64,000 nt of DNA from Catellatospora vulcania (lineage in GTDB: Bacteria > Actinomycetota > Actinomycetes > Mycobacteriales > Micromonosporaceae): positions 186,001 to 250,000 of the forward strand of contig NZ_WARX01000007.1 of NCBI RefSeq assembly GCF_009720385.1, read 5' to 3'. Positions 25,109-33,726 of the stretch are shown piece by piece. Below the pieces are notes generated by a model. The model saw nothing but the letters and a program-made list of their open reading frames with translations. It was not told the DNA's origin and ran no database searches. Every line of letters begins with the position of its first letter. Positions within the stretch are counted from its first letter, which is position 1. The translations under genes and the position numbers were made by a program.

Positions 25109-26118
25109 GAACCCACCACCGACGGCTCGGGGGCGGCGTCGGCGAGGGCGATGACGGCGTCCTCCAGCGTGGGCGGAGTGACCTCGAGCCGGGTGATGGC
25201 CCCACCGGCGGTGACGATCGTGGTGGCGAGTTCCCCGGCCAGATCCGCACTGTGGCGGAGCGTGTAGCGGGGCCGCAGCTCGTCGTCGACACCGGTGGTG
25301 AGCTGGGCGCCGGTCCGCATGGCGAGTGTCCCGACGGCGTGGTCGACGTCGTCGACGGGTGCGGCGAGGGTCACCTCGACCGTGTGCCGGCGCTCGGCCA
25401 ACGCGGTGAGTTCAGCCGGTGTGCCTCGGGCCACGAGTCGTCCCGCGGCGATGACGAAGATGTCGGCGCACAGCTGTTCGACCTCGGCGAGATAGTGGGA
25501 GGTGAGCAGGACGCCGACGCCGTCGCGGGCGAGTTCCGCCACGACGGCGCGCAGGTCCCGGGCGATCGGCGCGTCCAGGCCGAGGGTGGGTTCGTCCAGC
25601 AGCAGGTATGCGGGCCGGTTGATCAGTCCGCGGGCGATCGACAGACGCTGGCGCATCCCCTTGGAGTAGCGTTCGACCCGCTGGTCCGTCGCGTGCTCCA
25701 GGCCCACCAGCGCCAGCAGTTCGGCGATGCGTGCTTTGAGCTGCGCTTTGGGCACGTCGTAGAGCTGCCCGAAGTACCAGAGGTTCTCCCTGGCGGTCAG
25801 GCGCGCGTACACCATGCGCTCACCGCCGGCGATCATGTTGATCCGGCGGCGGACCTCGCGCGCGTCCTTCACCAGGTCCAGGTCGTCCACCGTGGCGCGG
25901 CCGGAGGTGGGGCGCAGCAGCGTCGCGAGCATCCGGATCGTGGTGGTCTTGCCCGCGCCGTTGAGCCCGAGCAAGCCGGTGACCTGCCCGGCCGGGATGC
26001 GCAGGCTGAGCCCGTCCACGGCGGGGGCGGCCCGGAGCGGCTTGCCCGGCTTCCACCACGGCCGCTCCACCACCGGGTAGGTCTTGCACAGGTCGTAGGT
26101 GGCGATGGCGCTTGTCAA
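25105..26118 (-). CDS. ABC exporter ATP-binding protein (DrrA-like)
   Basis: A 337-residue ATPase. It begins with TTG at 26118, supported by GAGAGGAGC upstream and a four-base overlap with the upstream permease. Walker A GLNGAGKTT lies near residue 50, the signature is YSKGMRQR (in place of LSGGQ, common in exporters of this type), Walker B is YLLLDEPT and the H-loop is TSHYLAEVE. An insertion before Walker A (VVERPWWKPGKPLRAAP) and a C-terminal domain of about 90 residues are typical of the ABC-2 exporter group. It drives the two flanking permeases. Confidence 0.9.
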   Translation of the reverse strand: MTSAIATYDLCKTYPVVERPWWKPGKPLRAAPAVDGLSLRIPAGQVTGLLGLNGAGKTTTIRMLATLLRPTSGRATVDDLDLVKDAREVRRRINMIAGGERMVYARLTARENLWYFGQLYDVPKAQLKARIAELLALVGLEHATDQRVERYSKGMRQRLSIARGLINRPAYLLLDEPTLGLDAPIARDLRAVVAELARDGVGVLLTSHYLAEVEQLCADIFVIAAGRLVARGTPAELTALAERRHTVEVTLAAPVDDVDHAVGTLAMRTGAQLTTGVDDELRPRYTLRHSADLAGELATTIVTAGGAITRLEVTPPTLEDAVIALADAAPEPSVVGS

Positions 26119-26924
26119 GCGCTTGCTCCTCTCGTGATGGCACGCCGCTCGGCGTGCGGTAGGACCAGCAGGCCGATGGCGGCGTAGAGGCAGCCGAGGG
26201 CGAGGCAGCTCGACAGGTCGCCGATGACCTGATGGATGGGCGCGGCGTGCAGGGTGGCGGCGCGCAGCACCCGCATCGCGGCAGTGGCGGGCAGCAGCTC
26301 GCCGAGGAAGGTCAGCGGCGCAGGCAGCAACACGGCCGGGAAGGTGAAGCCGCACAGCAGCCCGACCACGCAGAACAGGGTGTTCTGGGTGATGTGGGCC
26401 TCCCCGGCTGCGATCATGATGGCGCTGAGGGGAATGGACAGCCCGAAGACGGCGACGAACGCGACGAGGATTCCCGCCGCGAGGCTCACCGGATCGGGCG
26501 TCGGCAGCCGTACGCCGAGCAGCAGCGCCGTCCCGAGCAGGCAGCACAGTTCCAGGATGGACGTGATGAAGGCCTGCGCGGCGACGCCGAGCAGGTAGGG
26601 CAGGCGCATGGCCGGCGTGAGCAGCTGGCTCACCAGCGTGCCCTCACGCTGCTCGGTGATCTGCGCTTTCGCCACCCACAGCACCATCCGGGTGGTGAAC
26701 ATGAGCGCCGCCGCACCCACCGTGACGTAGCCGAGGTAGTCGGACGTGCCGGACGAGGCTCCGAACCAGGCCGAAACCCGCCCGCCCCCGATCGCCCGAT
26801 AAGACAGCAGCGCCACGACGATCGTGAAGACGCCTGGACCGAGCGTGCCGATGAAGTACGACCACGGGTAGGCCCGCTGCATCACCAGCCAGTTGCGCTT
26901 CAGCGTCGCCCACGCCGTCACCAT
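26115..26924 (-). CDS. ABC-2 type exporter permease 1
   Basis: A 269-residue protein with six membrane helices from the ATG at 26924, preceded by AAGGGG. It begins MVTAWATLKRNWLVMQRAYP. A QITEQREGTLVSQLLTPAM stretch is the amphipathic coupling element seen in ABC-2 permeases. It overlaps the ATPase by four bases. The operon is divergent from the HxlR-peroxiredoxin regulator at 27007 across about 80 bases, which probably controls it. Confidence 0.85.
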   Translation of the reverse strand: MVTAWATLKRNWLVMQRAYPWSYFIGTLGPGVFTIVVALLSYRAIGGGRVSAWFGASSGTSDYLGYVTVGAAALMFTTRMVLWVAKAQITEQREGTLVSQLLTPAMRLPYLLGVAAQAFITSILELCCLLGTALLLGVRLPTPDPVSLAAGILVAFVAVFGLSIPLSAIMIAAGEAHITQNTLFCVVGLLCGFTFPAVLLPAPLTFLGELLPATAAMRVLRAATLHAAPIHQVIGDLSSCLALGCLYAAIGLLVLPHAERRAITRGASA

Positions 26925-27006
26925 GCGATCGCCCCTTAGTTTCTTTTGGGAACCCACTGGGTTTCGATTGGGAACGTATCATGGGAGAGGTCTGGAGGGA
27001 ACCCTG

Positions 27007-27876
27007 ATGATCAAGCGACGCGACGACGAGACATGCGGCATCGCTCAGGCCGCCGCCGTCATCGGCGACTGGTGGAGTCTGCTGATCCTGCGCGAGATCG
27101 CCCGCGGCCACCGCCGATTCGACCAACTCGCCGGCGAGCTGCAGATCTCCCGCAAAGTCCTCACCGAGCGCCTCGGCCACCTCGTCGAGCACGCGGTGGT
27201 GACCCGGCAGCCCTACCAGAGCAACCCTGTGCGCCACGAGTACCTGCTGACCCCCGCCGGGCACGGGCTGCTGCCGGTGCTCGTCGGCATGCAGGACTGG
27301 GCCGACCGGTTCGTGCTCGGCGACGGGTCACTGACGGCGACGGCCCCCGGCGGCGACGCCGACCGCGAGGCGGCCAGGACCAGGGCTCTGACGGGCAGCC
27401 GGGTACCGGCCGGGCTCGCCCTGCCCGGCACGCACGGCAACGCGCGCGACGTGGTGGGCGACACCGACCTGACCGTGCTGTTCACCTACCCCGCCACCGG
27501 CGCCGCGGTGCCCCCCGGCTGGAGCCGGATTCCCGGCGCGCCCGGCTGCACGCTGGAGAACCGGCTCTTCCGCGACGCGTGGACTCTATTCGTCCAGGCC
27601 GGCGCCACCGTCCACGGCGTCAGCACCCAGCGCCCGGATGAGCAGGCCGCCTTCGCCGACATCGAGCAGATACCGTTCCCGCTGCTGTCGGACGTGGATC
27701 TGGAATTCGCCGCCGCCCTCAGGCTGCCGACCTTCCGTGCCGCGCAGCAGATCCGGTACAAGCGGGTCATCCTGGTCATCGACCGTGACCGGATCGTGCG
27801 GCACAGCATCTACCCGGTCACCGACATACCGAGCGCGGTCAGCGAGGTGCTGGAGCTGGTACGCGGTGCGGCATGA
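27007..27876 (+). CDS. HxlR-type regulator fused to a peroxiredoxin-like domain
   Basis: A 289-residue two-domain protein. Residues 1-105 are a HxlR winged helix (CGIAQAAAVIGDWWSLLILR, FDQLAGELQISRKVLTERL, YLLTPAGHGLLPVL). After a linker, residues 155-288 resemble AhpC/TSA redoxins: VLFTYPATGA, GAPGCTLENRLFRDAW (a PGCT peroxidatic-like site), then PFPLLSDVDLEFAAALRLPT and VILVIDRDRIVRH. HxlR proteins are often redox or aldehyde sensors through a Cys near the N-terminus (Cys11 here). The fusion suggests direct peroxide or thiol sensing. GGAGGGAACCCTG precedes the ATG. It is divergent from the ABC exporter operon, its likely target. Confidence 0.88.
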   Translation: MIKRRDDETCGIAQAAAVIGDWWSLLILREIARGHRRFDQLAGELQISRKVLTERLGHLVEHAVVTRQPYQSNPVRHEYLLTPAGHGLLPVLVGMQDWADRFVLGDGSLTATAPGGDADREAARTRALTGSRVPAGLALPGTHGNARDVVGDTDLTVLFTYPATGAAVPPGWSRIPGAPGCTLENRLFRDAWTLFVQAGATVHGVSTQRPDEQAAFADIEQIPFPLLSDVDLEFAAALRLPTFRAAQQIRYKRVILVIDRDRIVRHSIYPVTDIPSAVSEVLELVRGAA

Positions 27877-28032
27877 CCGCGGCGCCGACGGCCTGCCCGA
27901 TGTCGTCGGGCCATCGGCGATCTCGATTGGTGAGAGTTGAGCCACGGCGGGAACCGGACCCGCCGGGTCGTCGACTGGTGACCGCCGTGACCGATGTCGC
28001 GGCGTGACCTCATCCTCCGGAAGGTTCGCCCT

Positions 28033-28737
28033 ATGAAGACCGCTCTGCGTACCGCCGTGGTCGGCCTGGCCGCCGCCGCGACCGTCGCCCTGGTGGCCGC
28101 GCCCGCCGCTGCGCACGTGACCATCACCCCGTCGACCACCGCGGCGAACGCCTACACGATCCTGACGGTCTCGGTGCCGCACGGCTGCGACGGCTCCGGC
28201 ACCACCAAGGTGTCGATCAAGATGCCGGAGAAGATCATCGCGGTCACGCCCACGGTCAACGCGAACTGGACCGTGGACAAGGTCATGGCGGACCTGAACC
28301 CGCCGGTCAAGGACAGCCACGGCAACGAGGTCACCAAGCGGGTGTCCGAAGTCGTCTACACCGCCAAGACGCCGCTGCCCGACGGCATGCGCGACGCGTT
28401 CGAGCTGTCGCTGAAGCTGCCCGACGCGGCGGGGGAGACCCTCGTCTTCCCGACGGTGCAGACCTGCGAGAAGGGCGAGACCCCGTGGGTCGAGGTCGCC
28501 GCCTCCGGGCAGAACCCCGACGAGCTGGCCCACCCCGCACCGGCGTTCAAGCTCACCGCCGCGACCGGCGGCGGCCACGCCGCCCCCGCCCCGTCGACCT
28601 CGCCCGCCGCCGGCGGGTCGCAGGCCTCCGATGCCGACTCGGGCAGCGACACCCGCAGCTGGCTCGCGCTCGTGCTCGGCGCGCTGGGCCTGATCGCCGG
28701 TGGTCTGGCCCTGGTCCGCTCCCGCAAGACCGCGTGA
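28033..28737 (+). CDS. YcnI-domain (DUF1775) copper-associated membrane protein
   Basis: A 234-residue exported protein with signal peptide (MKTALRTAVVGLAAAATVAL, then APAAAHVTI) and a YcnI domain beginning directly with the processed N-terminal His of AHVTI. Later signatures are VPHGCDGSGTTKV and TLVFPTVQTCEKGE. The mature N-terminal His and a Trp/acidic site bind Cu(II) in characterised YcnI proteins. A C-terminal membrane helix (LALVLGALGLIAGGLALV) anchors it outside the cell. Its TGA overlaps the GTG of the CopC-CopD gene, giving a coupled copper operon. Confidence 0.88.
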   Translation: MKTALRTAVVGLAAAATVALVAAPAAAHVTITPSTTAANAYTILTVSVPHGCDGSGTTKVSIKMPEKIIAVTPTVNANWTVDKVMADLNPPVKDSHGNEVTKRVSEVVYTAKTPLPDGMRDAFELSLKLPDAAGETLVFPTVQTCEKGETPWVEVAASGQNPDELAHPAPAFKLTAATGGGHAAPAPSTSPAAGGSQASDADSGSDTRSWLALVLGALGLIAGGLALVRSRKTA

Positions 28738-30509
28738 GCAGCACCGTCACCGTGACCCGGCGAGCGGGGTCGGCCGTGCTGGCCCTGCTCGCCGGGCTGC
28801 TCGGCGTGCTGGCCGCGGCATCCCCGGCGTACGCGCACGCGACGCTGCTGGGCACCGACCCGGTCGACGGCGCCGTGCTGCCGAAGGCCCCGGCGCAGGT
28901 CACGTTGACGTTCAACGAGCCGGTGGCGGTACGGCCCGGCGCGGTGCGACTGCTGGACGCCCAGGGGACGCAGGTGTCGGCCGAAGCCCGCAGCGTCGAC
29001 ACCACCGTCGTGCTCACCGTTCCGCCCGCCGCCGCGGACGGGACCTACCTCGTCAGCTACCGCGTCATCTCCGCCGACGACCACCCGATCTCCGGCGGAT
29101 TCAGCTTCTCCGTCGGCGCGCCCAGCACCACCGGCGTGACCGTCACCGCCCCGGAACCCGACGCCGCCGTGCAGCTGCTGCGGCGTGTCAGCCAGGGCCT
29201 GCTCTACCTCGGCGTGCTCCTCGCCACCGGCCTGCTGGTCTTCGACGTGTTCCTGCTGACCGGCGCGTCCGTCACGCTGCGCCGCAGGCTGTGGCGGACC
29301 GCAGCCGGGGCGGCCGGGGTCGTGGCGGTCGCCGCGGTGCTGTCCATCCCGGTCACCACCGCGTGGCAGGACGTGGCCCCGCCCGGCGCGCTGCTCAGAG
29401 CCGCCACCTGGTCGGCGGGCCTGTCCTCGGACACCGCGCTCAGCTCCCTGCTGATCGTCATCGGGCTCGCCGTCGCCCTGGCCGCGGCCGGCCAGGTCAC
29501 CTCCCCTGCGGCGGCACCCGGCACCGAGCCGCCGCGGCGAGTCGTCGCGGCCACGACTTCTGGGTTGTGTCCACAACCCAGAAGTTGTGGAAGGCGCGAG
29601 ACATACCGCCTGGAGCGGGCGGGGCGGTCGGCCCTGACCGCGGCCGGGGCGGCGCTGGCCCTGGGCTCGCTGGCGCTGGTCGGGCACACCCGCACGTTCG
29701 GCCCCGCCTGGCTGGTGCTGGCCGCCGACCTGCTGCACGTGGCCACCGCAGCCGTGTGGCTGGGCGGTCTGACCGGCCTGGTGCTGACCCTGGCCCGCGC
29801 CGCGGCGATACCGGCGGCGGCCGCGGGCCGCACGGTGGCCGCGTTCTCCCGGCTGGCCGCGCTGCTGCTCGCGGTGCTCGCCGCAGCCGGAACCGTGCTG
29901 GCCTGGCGCATCCTCGGGTCGTGGGCGGCGCTGACCGGCACCGCGTACGGCCGCTCCCTGCTTGTCAAGATCGGGATCGCGGCAGTGGTGGTGGCAGTGG
30001 CCGCCTACAACCGGTGGCGCCTCGTCCCCCGGCTCGGCGTCGACACCGACGGCCGGGCGCGACGTCGCCTGTCGGCCACCGTGCGCGCCGAGGCGCTGCT
30101 GCTGAGCGCCGCCGTCGCCGTCACCGGAGTCCTGGTCACCCAGAGCCCCGTGCCCGCGCCCGCCGCGGCCCAGGCCGCCCCGGCCGGTCCGCGTGTCGTG
30201 GAGGCCGCGCTCGGCACGGGCAGGGCCGTCGCCCGGCTGACCCCGGGCGGCATCGGCGTGAACTCCCTCGAACTGACGCTGCTGGCCGCCGACGGCAGCC
30301 CACTGCAGCCGATCGAGGAGCCGGAACTGACCCTCACCCTGCCGGCCGCCGACATCGGCCCCCTGGACAGGCCGCTGTCACGGACCGGGCCGGGCCGCTA
30401 CGAGGCCGTCGTCGACCTGCCGCTGGCCGGGGCGTGGCAGCTGACGGTCAGCGCCCGCACCGGCAAGTACGACAACCCGTCCGCCCGTCTCACGGTGGAG
30501 ATCCGATGA
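28734..30509 (+). CDS. CopC-CopD fusion copper protein
   Basis: A 591-residue protein starting at GTG 28734, overlapping the YcnI stop. A signal peptide ends before AHATLLGTDPVDGAVLPKAP, the CopC domain with mature N-terminal His and later DDHPISG copper ligands (residues about 30-125). The CopD membrane domain follows with about eight helices; conserved histidines appear in GHTRTFG and LLHVATAAVWLGG. A final external domain of about 110 residues resembles a YtkA-like beta domain. Residues encoded around 29551-29615 (TSGLCPQPRSCGRRETYRLE) come from an inserted palindrome in a loop and keep the frame. Confidence 0.9.
   Translation: MSSTVTVTRRAGSAVLALLAGLLGVLAAASPAYAHATLLGTDPVDGAVLPKAPAQVTLTFNEPVAVRPGAVRLLDAQGTQVSAEARSVDTTVVLTVPPAAADGTYLVSYRVISADDHPISGGFSFSVGAPSTTGVTVTAPEPDAAVQLLRRVSQGLLYLGVLLATGLLVFDVFLLTGASVTLRRRLWRTAAGAAGVVAVAAVLSIPVTTAWQDVAPPGALLRAATWSAGLSSDTALSSLLIVIGLAVALAAAGQVTSPAAAPGTEPPRRVVAATTSGLCPQPRSCGRRETYRLERAGRSALTAAGAALALGSLALVGHTRTFGPAWLVLAADLLHVATAAVWLGGLTGLVLTLARAAAIPAAAAGRTVAAFSRLAALLLAVLAAAGTVLAWRILGSWAALTGTAYGRSLLVKIGIAAVVVAVAAYNRWRLVPRLGVDTDGRARRRLSATVRAEALLLSAAVAVTGVLVTQSPVPAPAAAQAAPAGPRVVEAALGTGRAVARLTPGGIGVNSLELTLLAADGSPLQPIEEPELTLTLPAADIGPLDRPLSRTGPGRYEAVVDLPLAGAWQLTVSARTGKYDNPSARLTVEIR
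29551..29590. repeat. 40-bp palindrome inserted in frame within copCD-like gene
   Basis: Positions 29551-29569 pair with 29572-29590 (18 of 19 pairs) around a TC centre. The core is CTTCTGGGTTGTG and its complement. It encodes a Cys/Arg/Pro-rich stretch unlike the surrounding Ala/Val-rich membrane protein, so it looks like a small palindromic repeat that entered the gene without breaking it. Such units are dispersed in some actinomycete genomes; only one copy is in this window. Confidence 0.75.
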
Positions 30510-31216
30510 CGACACGTCTGGCCCGCAGCACGGTTGCGGTCCTCGCCGGTGTACTGGCCGTGCTGGTCGCCGCCGCGCCCGCGGCAGCGCACGTCGAACT
30601 GGTCCAGGCGCAGGCCAACGGCGACGGCACCACCACGCTGACGTTCGGGTTCGAGCACGGCTGCGAGCAGGCCCCCACCACGGAGCTGGTCGTGGCGCTG
30701 CCGGAGGGTGTCACCGCGGCTCGTTTCGCAGGCACGGCCTCCGGCTGGACCGGCACGATCAACGGCGACCGGGTCCGGTTCACCGGCCCGGCGATCGCCA
30801 CGGGCACCGCTGCGCGGTTCCACGTCGTCACGAGGATCAAGGCCGCGGTGGGCCAGACGCTGATCTTCCCGGCGATCCAGCACTGCACCGGCGGGGCCAC
30901 CTCGGCCTGGATCGACCGGACCGCCGACGCCGAACATCCCGCACCCCGCGTCGTCGCCACCGCGGCGATGCTCGCCGAGCAGGCCGCCGCCGTGCCCCCC
31001 GCCGCCGTGCCACCCAAGGCCGCCGCACCGCGTGACGCCGGCGCGGGCCTGCCCCAGGCGCTGGCCGGAGTCGCGGTGTTCGTGCTGCTGGCGGGGGTCG
31101 GCGGCGGGCTGGCGGCACGGCGGCCTCGGGTGGGCGGTCGGCCGGCAGGCGGGTCCCGAACTCGTGTCGGAGTGGAGTGCGGTTCCATGGCAGCGCCGGG
31201 GCGGTCGCGTCGTTGA
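30506..31216 (+). CDS. Second YcnI-like (DUF1775-type) protein
   Basis: A 236-residue exported protein: signal peptide (MTTRLARSTVAVLAGVLAVL), then AHVELVQAQANGDGTTTLTF with the mature His expected for copper binding, FEHGCEQAPTTEL and TLIFPAIQHCTGGATSAW. A membrane helix lies near residues 185-205. It overlaps the CopC-CopD stop by four bases (ATGA). It resembles the 28033 protein in plan but is divergent in sequence, so the operon has two non-identical YcnI-like proteins around one CopC-CopD fusion. The last 30 residues are basic and poorly conserved-looking. Confidence 0.82.
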   Translation: MTTRLARSTVAVLAGVLAVLVAAAPAAAHVELVQAQANGDGTTTLTFGFEHGCEQAPTTELVVALPEGVTAARFAGTASGWTGTINGDRVRFTGPAIATGTAARFHVVTRIKAAVGQTLIFPAIQHCTGGATSAWIDRTADAEHPAPRVVATAAMLAEQAAAVPPAAVPPKAAAPRDAGAGLPQALAGVAVFVLLAGVGGGLAARRPRVGGRPAGGSRTRVGVECGSMAAPGRSRR

Positions 31217-31223
31217 GCAGGTC

Positions 31224-31616
31224 ATGACCATCGCACCGCGCACGATGCAGGAGCCCGTTCCTGACCTCTGCGAATACCGCCTGCACCGCACCGACGACGA
31301 GGCCGCGCTGGACGGCGTCGAGGTGCCGGGCCTGGCTGCCCGCTTCTACCGGCGCACGCTGCCCGGCGGGCGGCTGGCCAGCGTCGGTCACTACACCCTG
31401 GCGGGCCGGGACCTGCTGATGGCGTGGGGCTTCGTCGACGAGGAACACTGCCGCTTCCACGTCGTGGTCGAAGCCGGCAGTGGTTGGGGCTCCACGGTGC
31501 GGGGCTGCCCGCGGGTGGACTTCGTGCGCGACGGCGACCTGGTCACCGGCCTGCGGGTGCGGGCGGCCGACGGCGGCTGGTCGCCGGGCCCGGTCCTGGC
31601 GGCTGCCCGGCGCTGA
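31224..31616 (+). CDS. Hypothetical protein after the copper operon
   Basis: A 130-residue soluble protein beginning MTIAPRTMQEPVPDLCEYRL. It starts eight bases after the second YcnI-like gene and may be its fourth operon member. It has no signal peptide. Features include RTLPGGRLASVGHYTLAGRD, DEEHCRFHVVVEAG and a short C-terminal RAADGGWSPGPVL. No family was recognised. An intracellular copper role is possible from position only. Confidence 0.6.
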   Translation: MTIAPRTMQEPVPDLCEYRLHRTDDEAALDGVEVPGLAARFYRRTLPGGRLASVGHYTLAGRDLLMAWGFVDEEHCRFHVVVEAGSGWGSTVRGCPRVDFVRDGDLVTGLRVRAADGGWSPGPVLAAARR

Positions 31617-31643
31617 GCCGGGCAGCCGTGGTGGACGCCGGGC

Positions 31644-32015
31644 CTATTCGGCGCTCGGCTGCGGCGCGAGGGCCGGGGCGGGCGCGTGGCGGCGGACCAG
31701 CCACAGCGACGTGCCGGTCAGCGTGAGTGCGGCGGTGAACAGGACGGCATGCAGGGCCGGATCGATGATCGGGACGAATGCGATGACCGCGACCGGCAGC
31801 TGCACGAGCCCGATCAGGGCCGCCATCCGGCCGCGACGCTGCGGCCCCCAGGTGAACGCCGTCACGATGGGCGACAGCACGACGGCGAGCGTGAGCACGT
31901 CGAGGATGGTGTGCGCCCACGGGTTGGCGACCCGGTTGTGGGCGAACGCGTAGGCGGGGGAGGCGACGAGCAGCAGCCCGGCGGACAGGGCGGCGGTGGT
32001 GAGCAGTCGACGCAT
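31644..32015 (-). CDS. Small four-helix membrane protein
   Basis: A 123-residue protein from the ATG at 32015, preceded by CTGGAGGTCGCC. It starts with a signal-like helix (RRLLTTAALSAGLLLVASPA) followed by AFAHNRVANPWAH and three further helices. His residues early in the mature region could bind metal, in keeping with the neighbouring copper genes, but this is speculative. It is convergent with the 31224 gene. Confidence 0.6.
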   Translation of the reverse strand: MRRLLTTAALSAGLLLVASPAYAFAHNRVANPWAHTILDVLTLAVVLSPIVTAFTWGPQRRGRMAALIGLVQLPVAVIAFVPIIDPALHAVLFTAALTLTGTSLWLVRRHAPAPALAPQPSAE

Positions 32016-32165
32016 GGCGACCTCCAGCACGATGGTCAGGTCGGATCACGTTCTGTTACTCCACGGTAGGCCCGCAGTGGACGCCGCCGGTAGGGCAACG
32101 ACATGAGTGAATAGAGCCAGGTCGGAGATCGTCTGCTATATGGCGGGCCCGGCGACGCCTGCCGT

Positions 32166-32198
32166 GCCGCCGGGCGGTCGGGGTGACCGCCCGGCGGC
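32166..32198 (-). terminator. Hairpin terminator after serine hydrolase gene
   Basis: GCCGCCGGGCGGTC (32166-32179) pairs perfectly with GACCGCCCGGCGGC (32185-32198) around a GGGGT loop. It begins five bases after the stop of the leftward hydrolase gene. Confidence 0.7.
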
Positions 32199-32203
32199 AG
32201 GGT

Positions 32204-33376
32204 TCAGCGGCGGAATGCCGCCTCGGCCAGGTGCGGGCGCACGGCGGAGCGGGTCGCGGGCGCCTGCTCGCCGCACAGCTGCGCGGTGAGCATGGCGAAG
32301 GTGGCGTCGGCGATCGGGTCGGGCTGTCCGGGCGCGACGTAGTGGGTCATGTTCTGCGCGACGGTGACCTGGCGGCGGCCGTCGGGGCTGTGCCAGGAGA
32401 TGGTGGCGTGGCCGAGCACCAGGCCGTCGTGCCCCCACACCAGCCCGCACGGCAGCGCGTTCGAGTACAGGCCGAGGCCGTAGCCGCCGTACTCCGGCGC
32501 GCCGGGCACCCAGGGCACGGTGGTCTGCATCTGGGCGAGCTGGGCGGGCCGCAGCAGCCTGCCGGTCAGCAGCGCCCGGTAGAACGTGTTGAGGTCGCCG
32601 GTGGTGGAGACGAGCTCTCCGGCGGCCCACGCCCAGGACATGTTGTAGTCGGCGAAGTCGACGAGCGCGCCGTCGTACCACGGGATGTAGGCGGCGGCGT
32701 GCGGGCCGTGGATGCGCGTGCCGGTGCCGGGCAGGTACGTGTGGCGCAGGCCCAGCGGCCGGATGATCCGCTTGGTGATCTCGTGGGCCACCGGGTGTCC
32801 GGTGATCTTCTCCAGGATCATCCCGGCGAGCACGTAGTTGGTGTTGGAGTAGGACCATGGCTCGGTCGTCGGCGGCTGGCCCAGCCCGATGGCGGCCAGT
32901 TCGGCGGGCGTGAAGGTGCGGCGACGGTTCTCCTCCAGCGAGGCGTCGGTGGCGAAGATGACGTGGTCGTAGTCGGCGATGCCGCTGGTGTGGTTGAGCA
33001 GCATCCGGACGGTGACCCCGGGGCGGGCGTACGCCGGCAGGTAGTGGCCGATCGGCGCGTCCAGCCGCAACCGGCCCTCCCCGGCGAGCTGGAGCAGGAC
33101 GGTCGCGGTGAAGGTCTTGGTGATGCTGCCGACACGGTGGCGCATGCCGGGCCGGACGGACGCGCCGGTGGTGACGTCGGCGAGCCCGGCGGCCGCGGAC
33201 TGCCGGTGGCGGCCGTCGACGGCCTCGGCGAACACTCCGGGCATGCCGGCGGCGGTGATCGCCTCCAACTGCGGGCGCAGGGTCGTGCCGGTGGCGGCGG
33301 CGGGTGCGGCGCCGGTCAGCAGGACCAGGGCGACAGCGGTGCCGAGGGCGGCACGGATGGGCGTTCTCTTCATCAT
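32204..33376 (-). CDS. Secreted serine hydrolase, beta-lactamase class C / DD-carboxypeptidase family
   Basis: A 390-residue exported enzyme starting MMKRTPIRAALGTAVALVLL and likely cleaved after APAAA. The three active-site motifs are present: SxxK as SITK (VGSITKTFTATVLLQL, near residue 85), YxN as YSN (EPWSYSNTNYVLAGM, near 170), and HxG as HDG (VWGHDGLVLG, near 330). Members hydrolyse D-Ala-D-Ala peptides or esters; resistance to beta-lactams cannot be inferred. AGGGGAGGA precedes the start. The upstream region leads to the element boundary at 33544. Confidence 0.9.
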   Translation of the reverse strand: MMKRTPIRAALGTAVALVLLTGAAPAAATGTTLRPQLEAITAAGMPGVFAEAVDGRHRQSAAAGLADVTTGASVRPGMRHRVGSITKTFTATVLLQLAGEGRLRLDAPIGHYLPAYARPGVTVRMLLNHTSGIADYDHVIFATDASLEENRRRTFTPAELAAIGLGQPPTTEPWSYSNTNYVLAGMILEKITGHPVAHEITKRIIRPLGLRHTYLPGTGTRIHGPHAAAYIPWYDGALVDFADYNMSWAWAAGELVSTTGDLNTFYRALLTGRLLRPAQLAQMQTTVPWVPGAPEYGGYGLGLYSNALPCGLVWGHDGLVLGHATISWHSPDGRRQVTVAQNMTHYVAPGQPDPIADATFAMLTAQLCGEQAPATRSAVRPHLAEAAFRR

Positions 33377-33543
33377 TCCTCCCCTTTGGACAGCTGCCAT
33401 GGTGCCCCGTCCGCACGCTGTTGCCGTCAATCGGGCGAGGGAGGCGGCCGTCGGCCGCGCGGAGGACGCCGCCGTCGTCCTGGCGGCGTAGACGCGCCGC
33501 TCGGGCCGGGGCATAGCGGTTTCCCTGCTCCGGGAACCGGGTG

Positions 33544-33566
33544 TTGATATGCAACTAGTTTCATAG
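33544..33566. other. Left attachment site (attL core)
   Basis: The 23 bases starting TTGATATGCAAC and ending TTTCATAG are identical to 60017-60039, while the bases on either side differ (G/C before, A/C after). The core contains a 16-bp dyad ATGCAACTAGTTTCAT with one mismatched pair. To the left is the chromosomal promoter region of the serine hydrolase; to the right is element DNA. Confidence 0.85.
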
Positions 33567-33726
33567 AATGCAGTGCCTCGTACCTAGGCGAACCCGTTCA
33601 TCACTGAAGACCAGGTCAGCAGCTATATCGCAGGGCTCAGATCCCGTCTCGTCCCGGCAGGTTCCGGGAAGACTGTGACACGCAGTGTGAGAGAAGTTCT
33701 GGGGGTCTCCGACAGAAGGGGAGACC

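Noticed and set aside
22167-25292. 1,041-codon leftward frame spanning the NmrA-like, membrane and ABC genes
   Set aside because: It crosses several well-supported genes on both strands, has no start signal and reads as Arg/His-rich low complexity.
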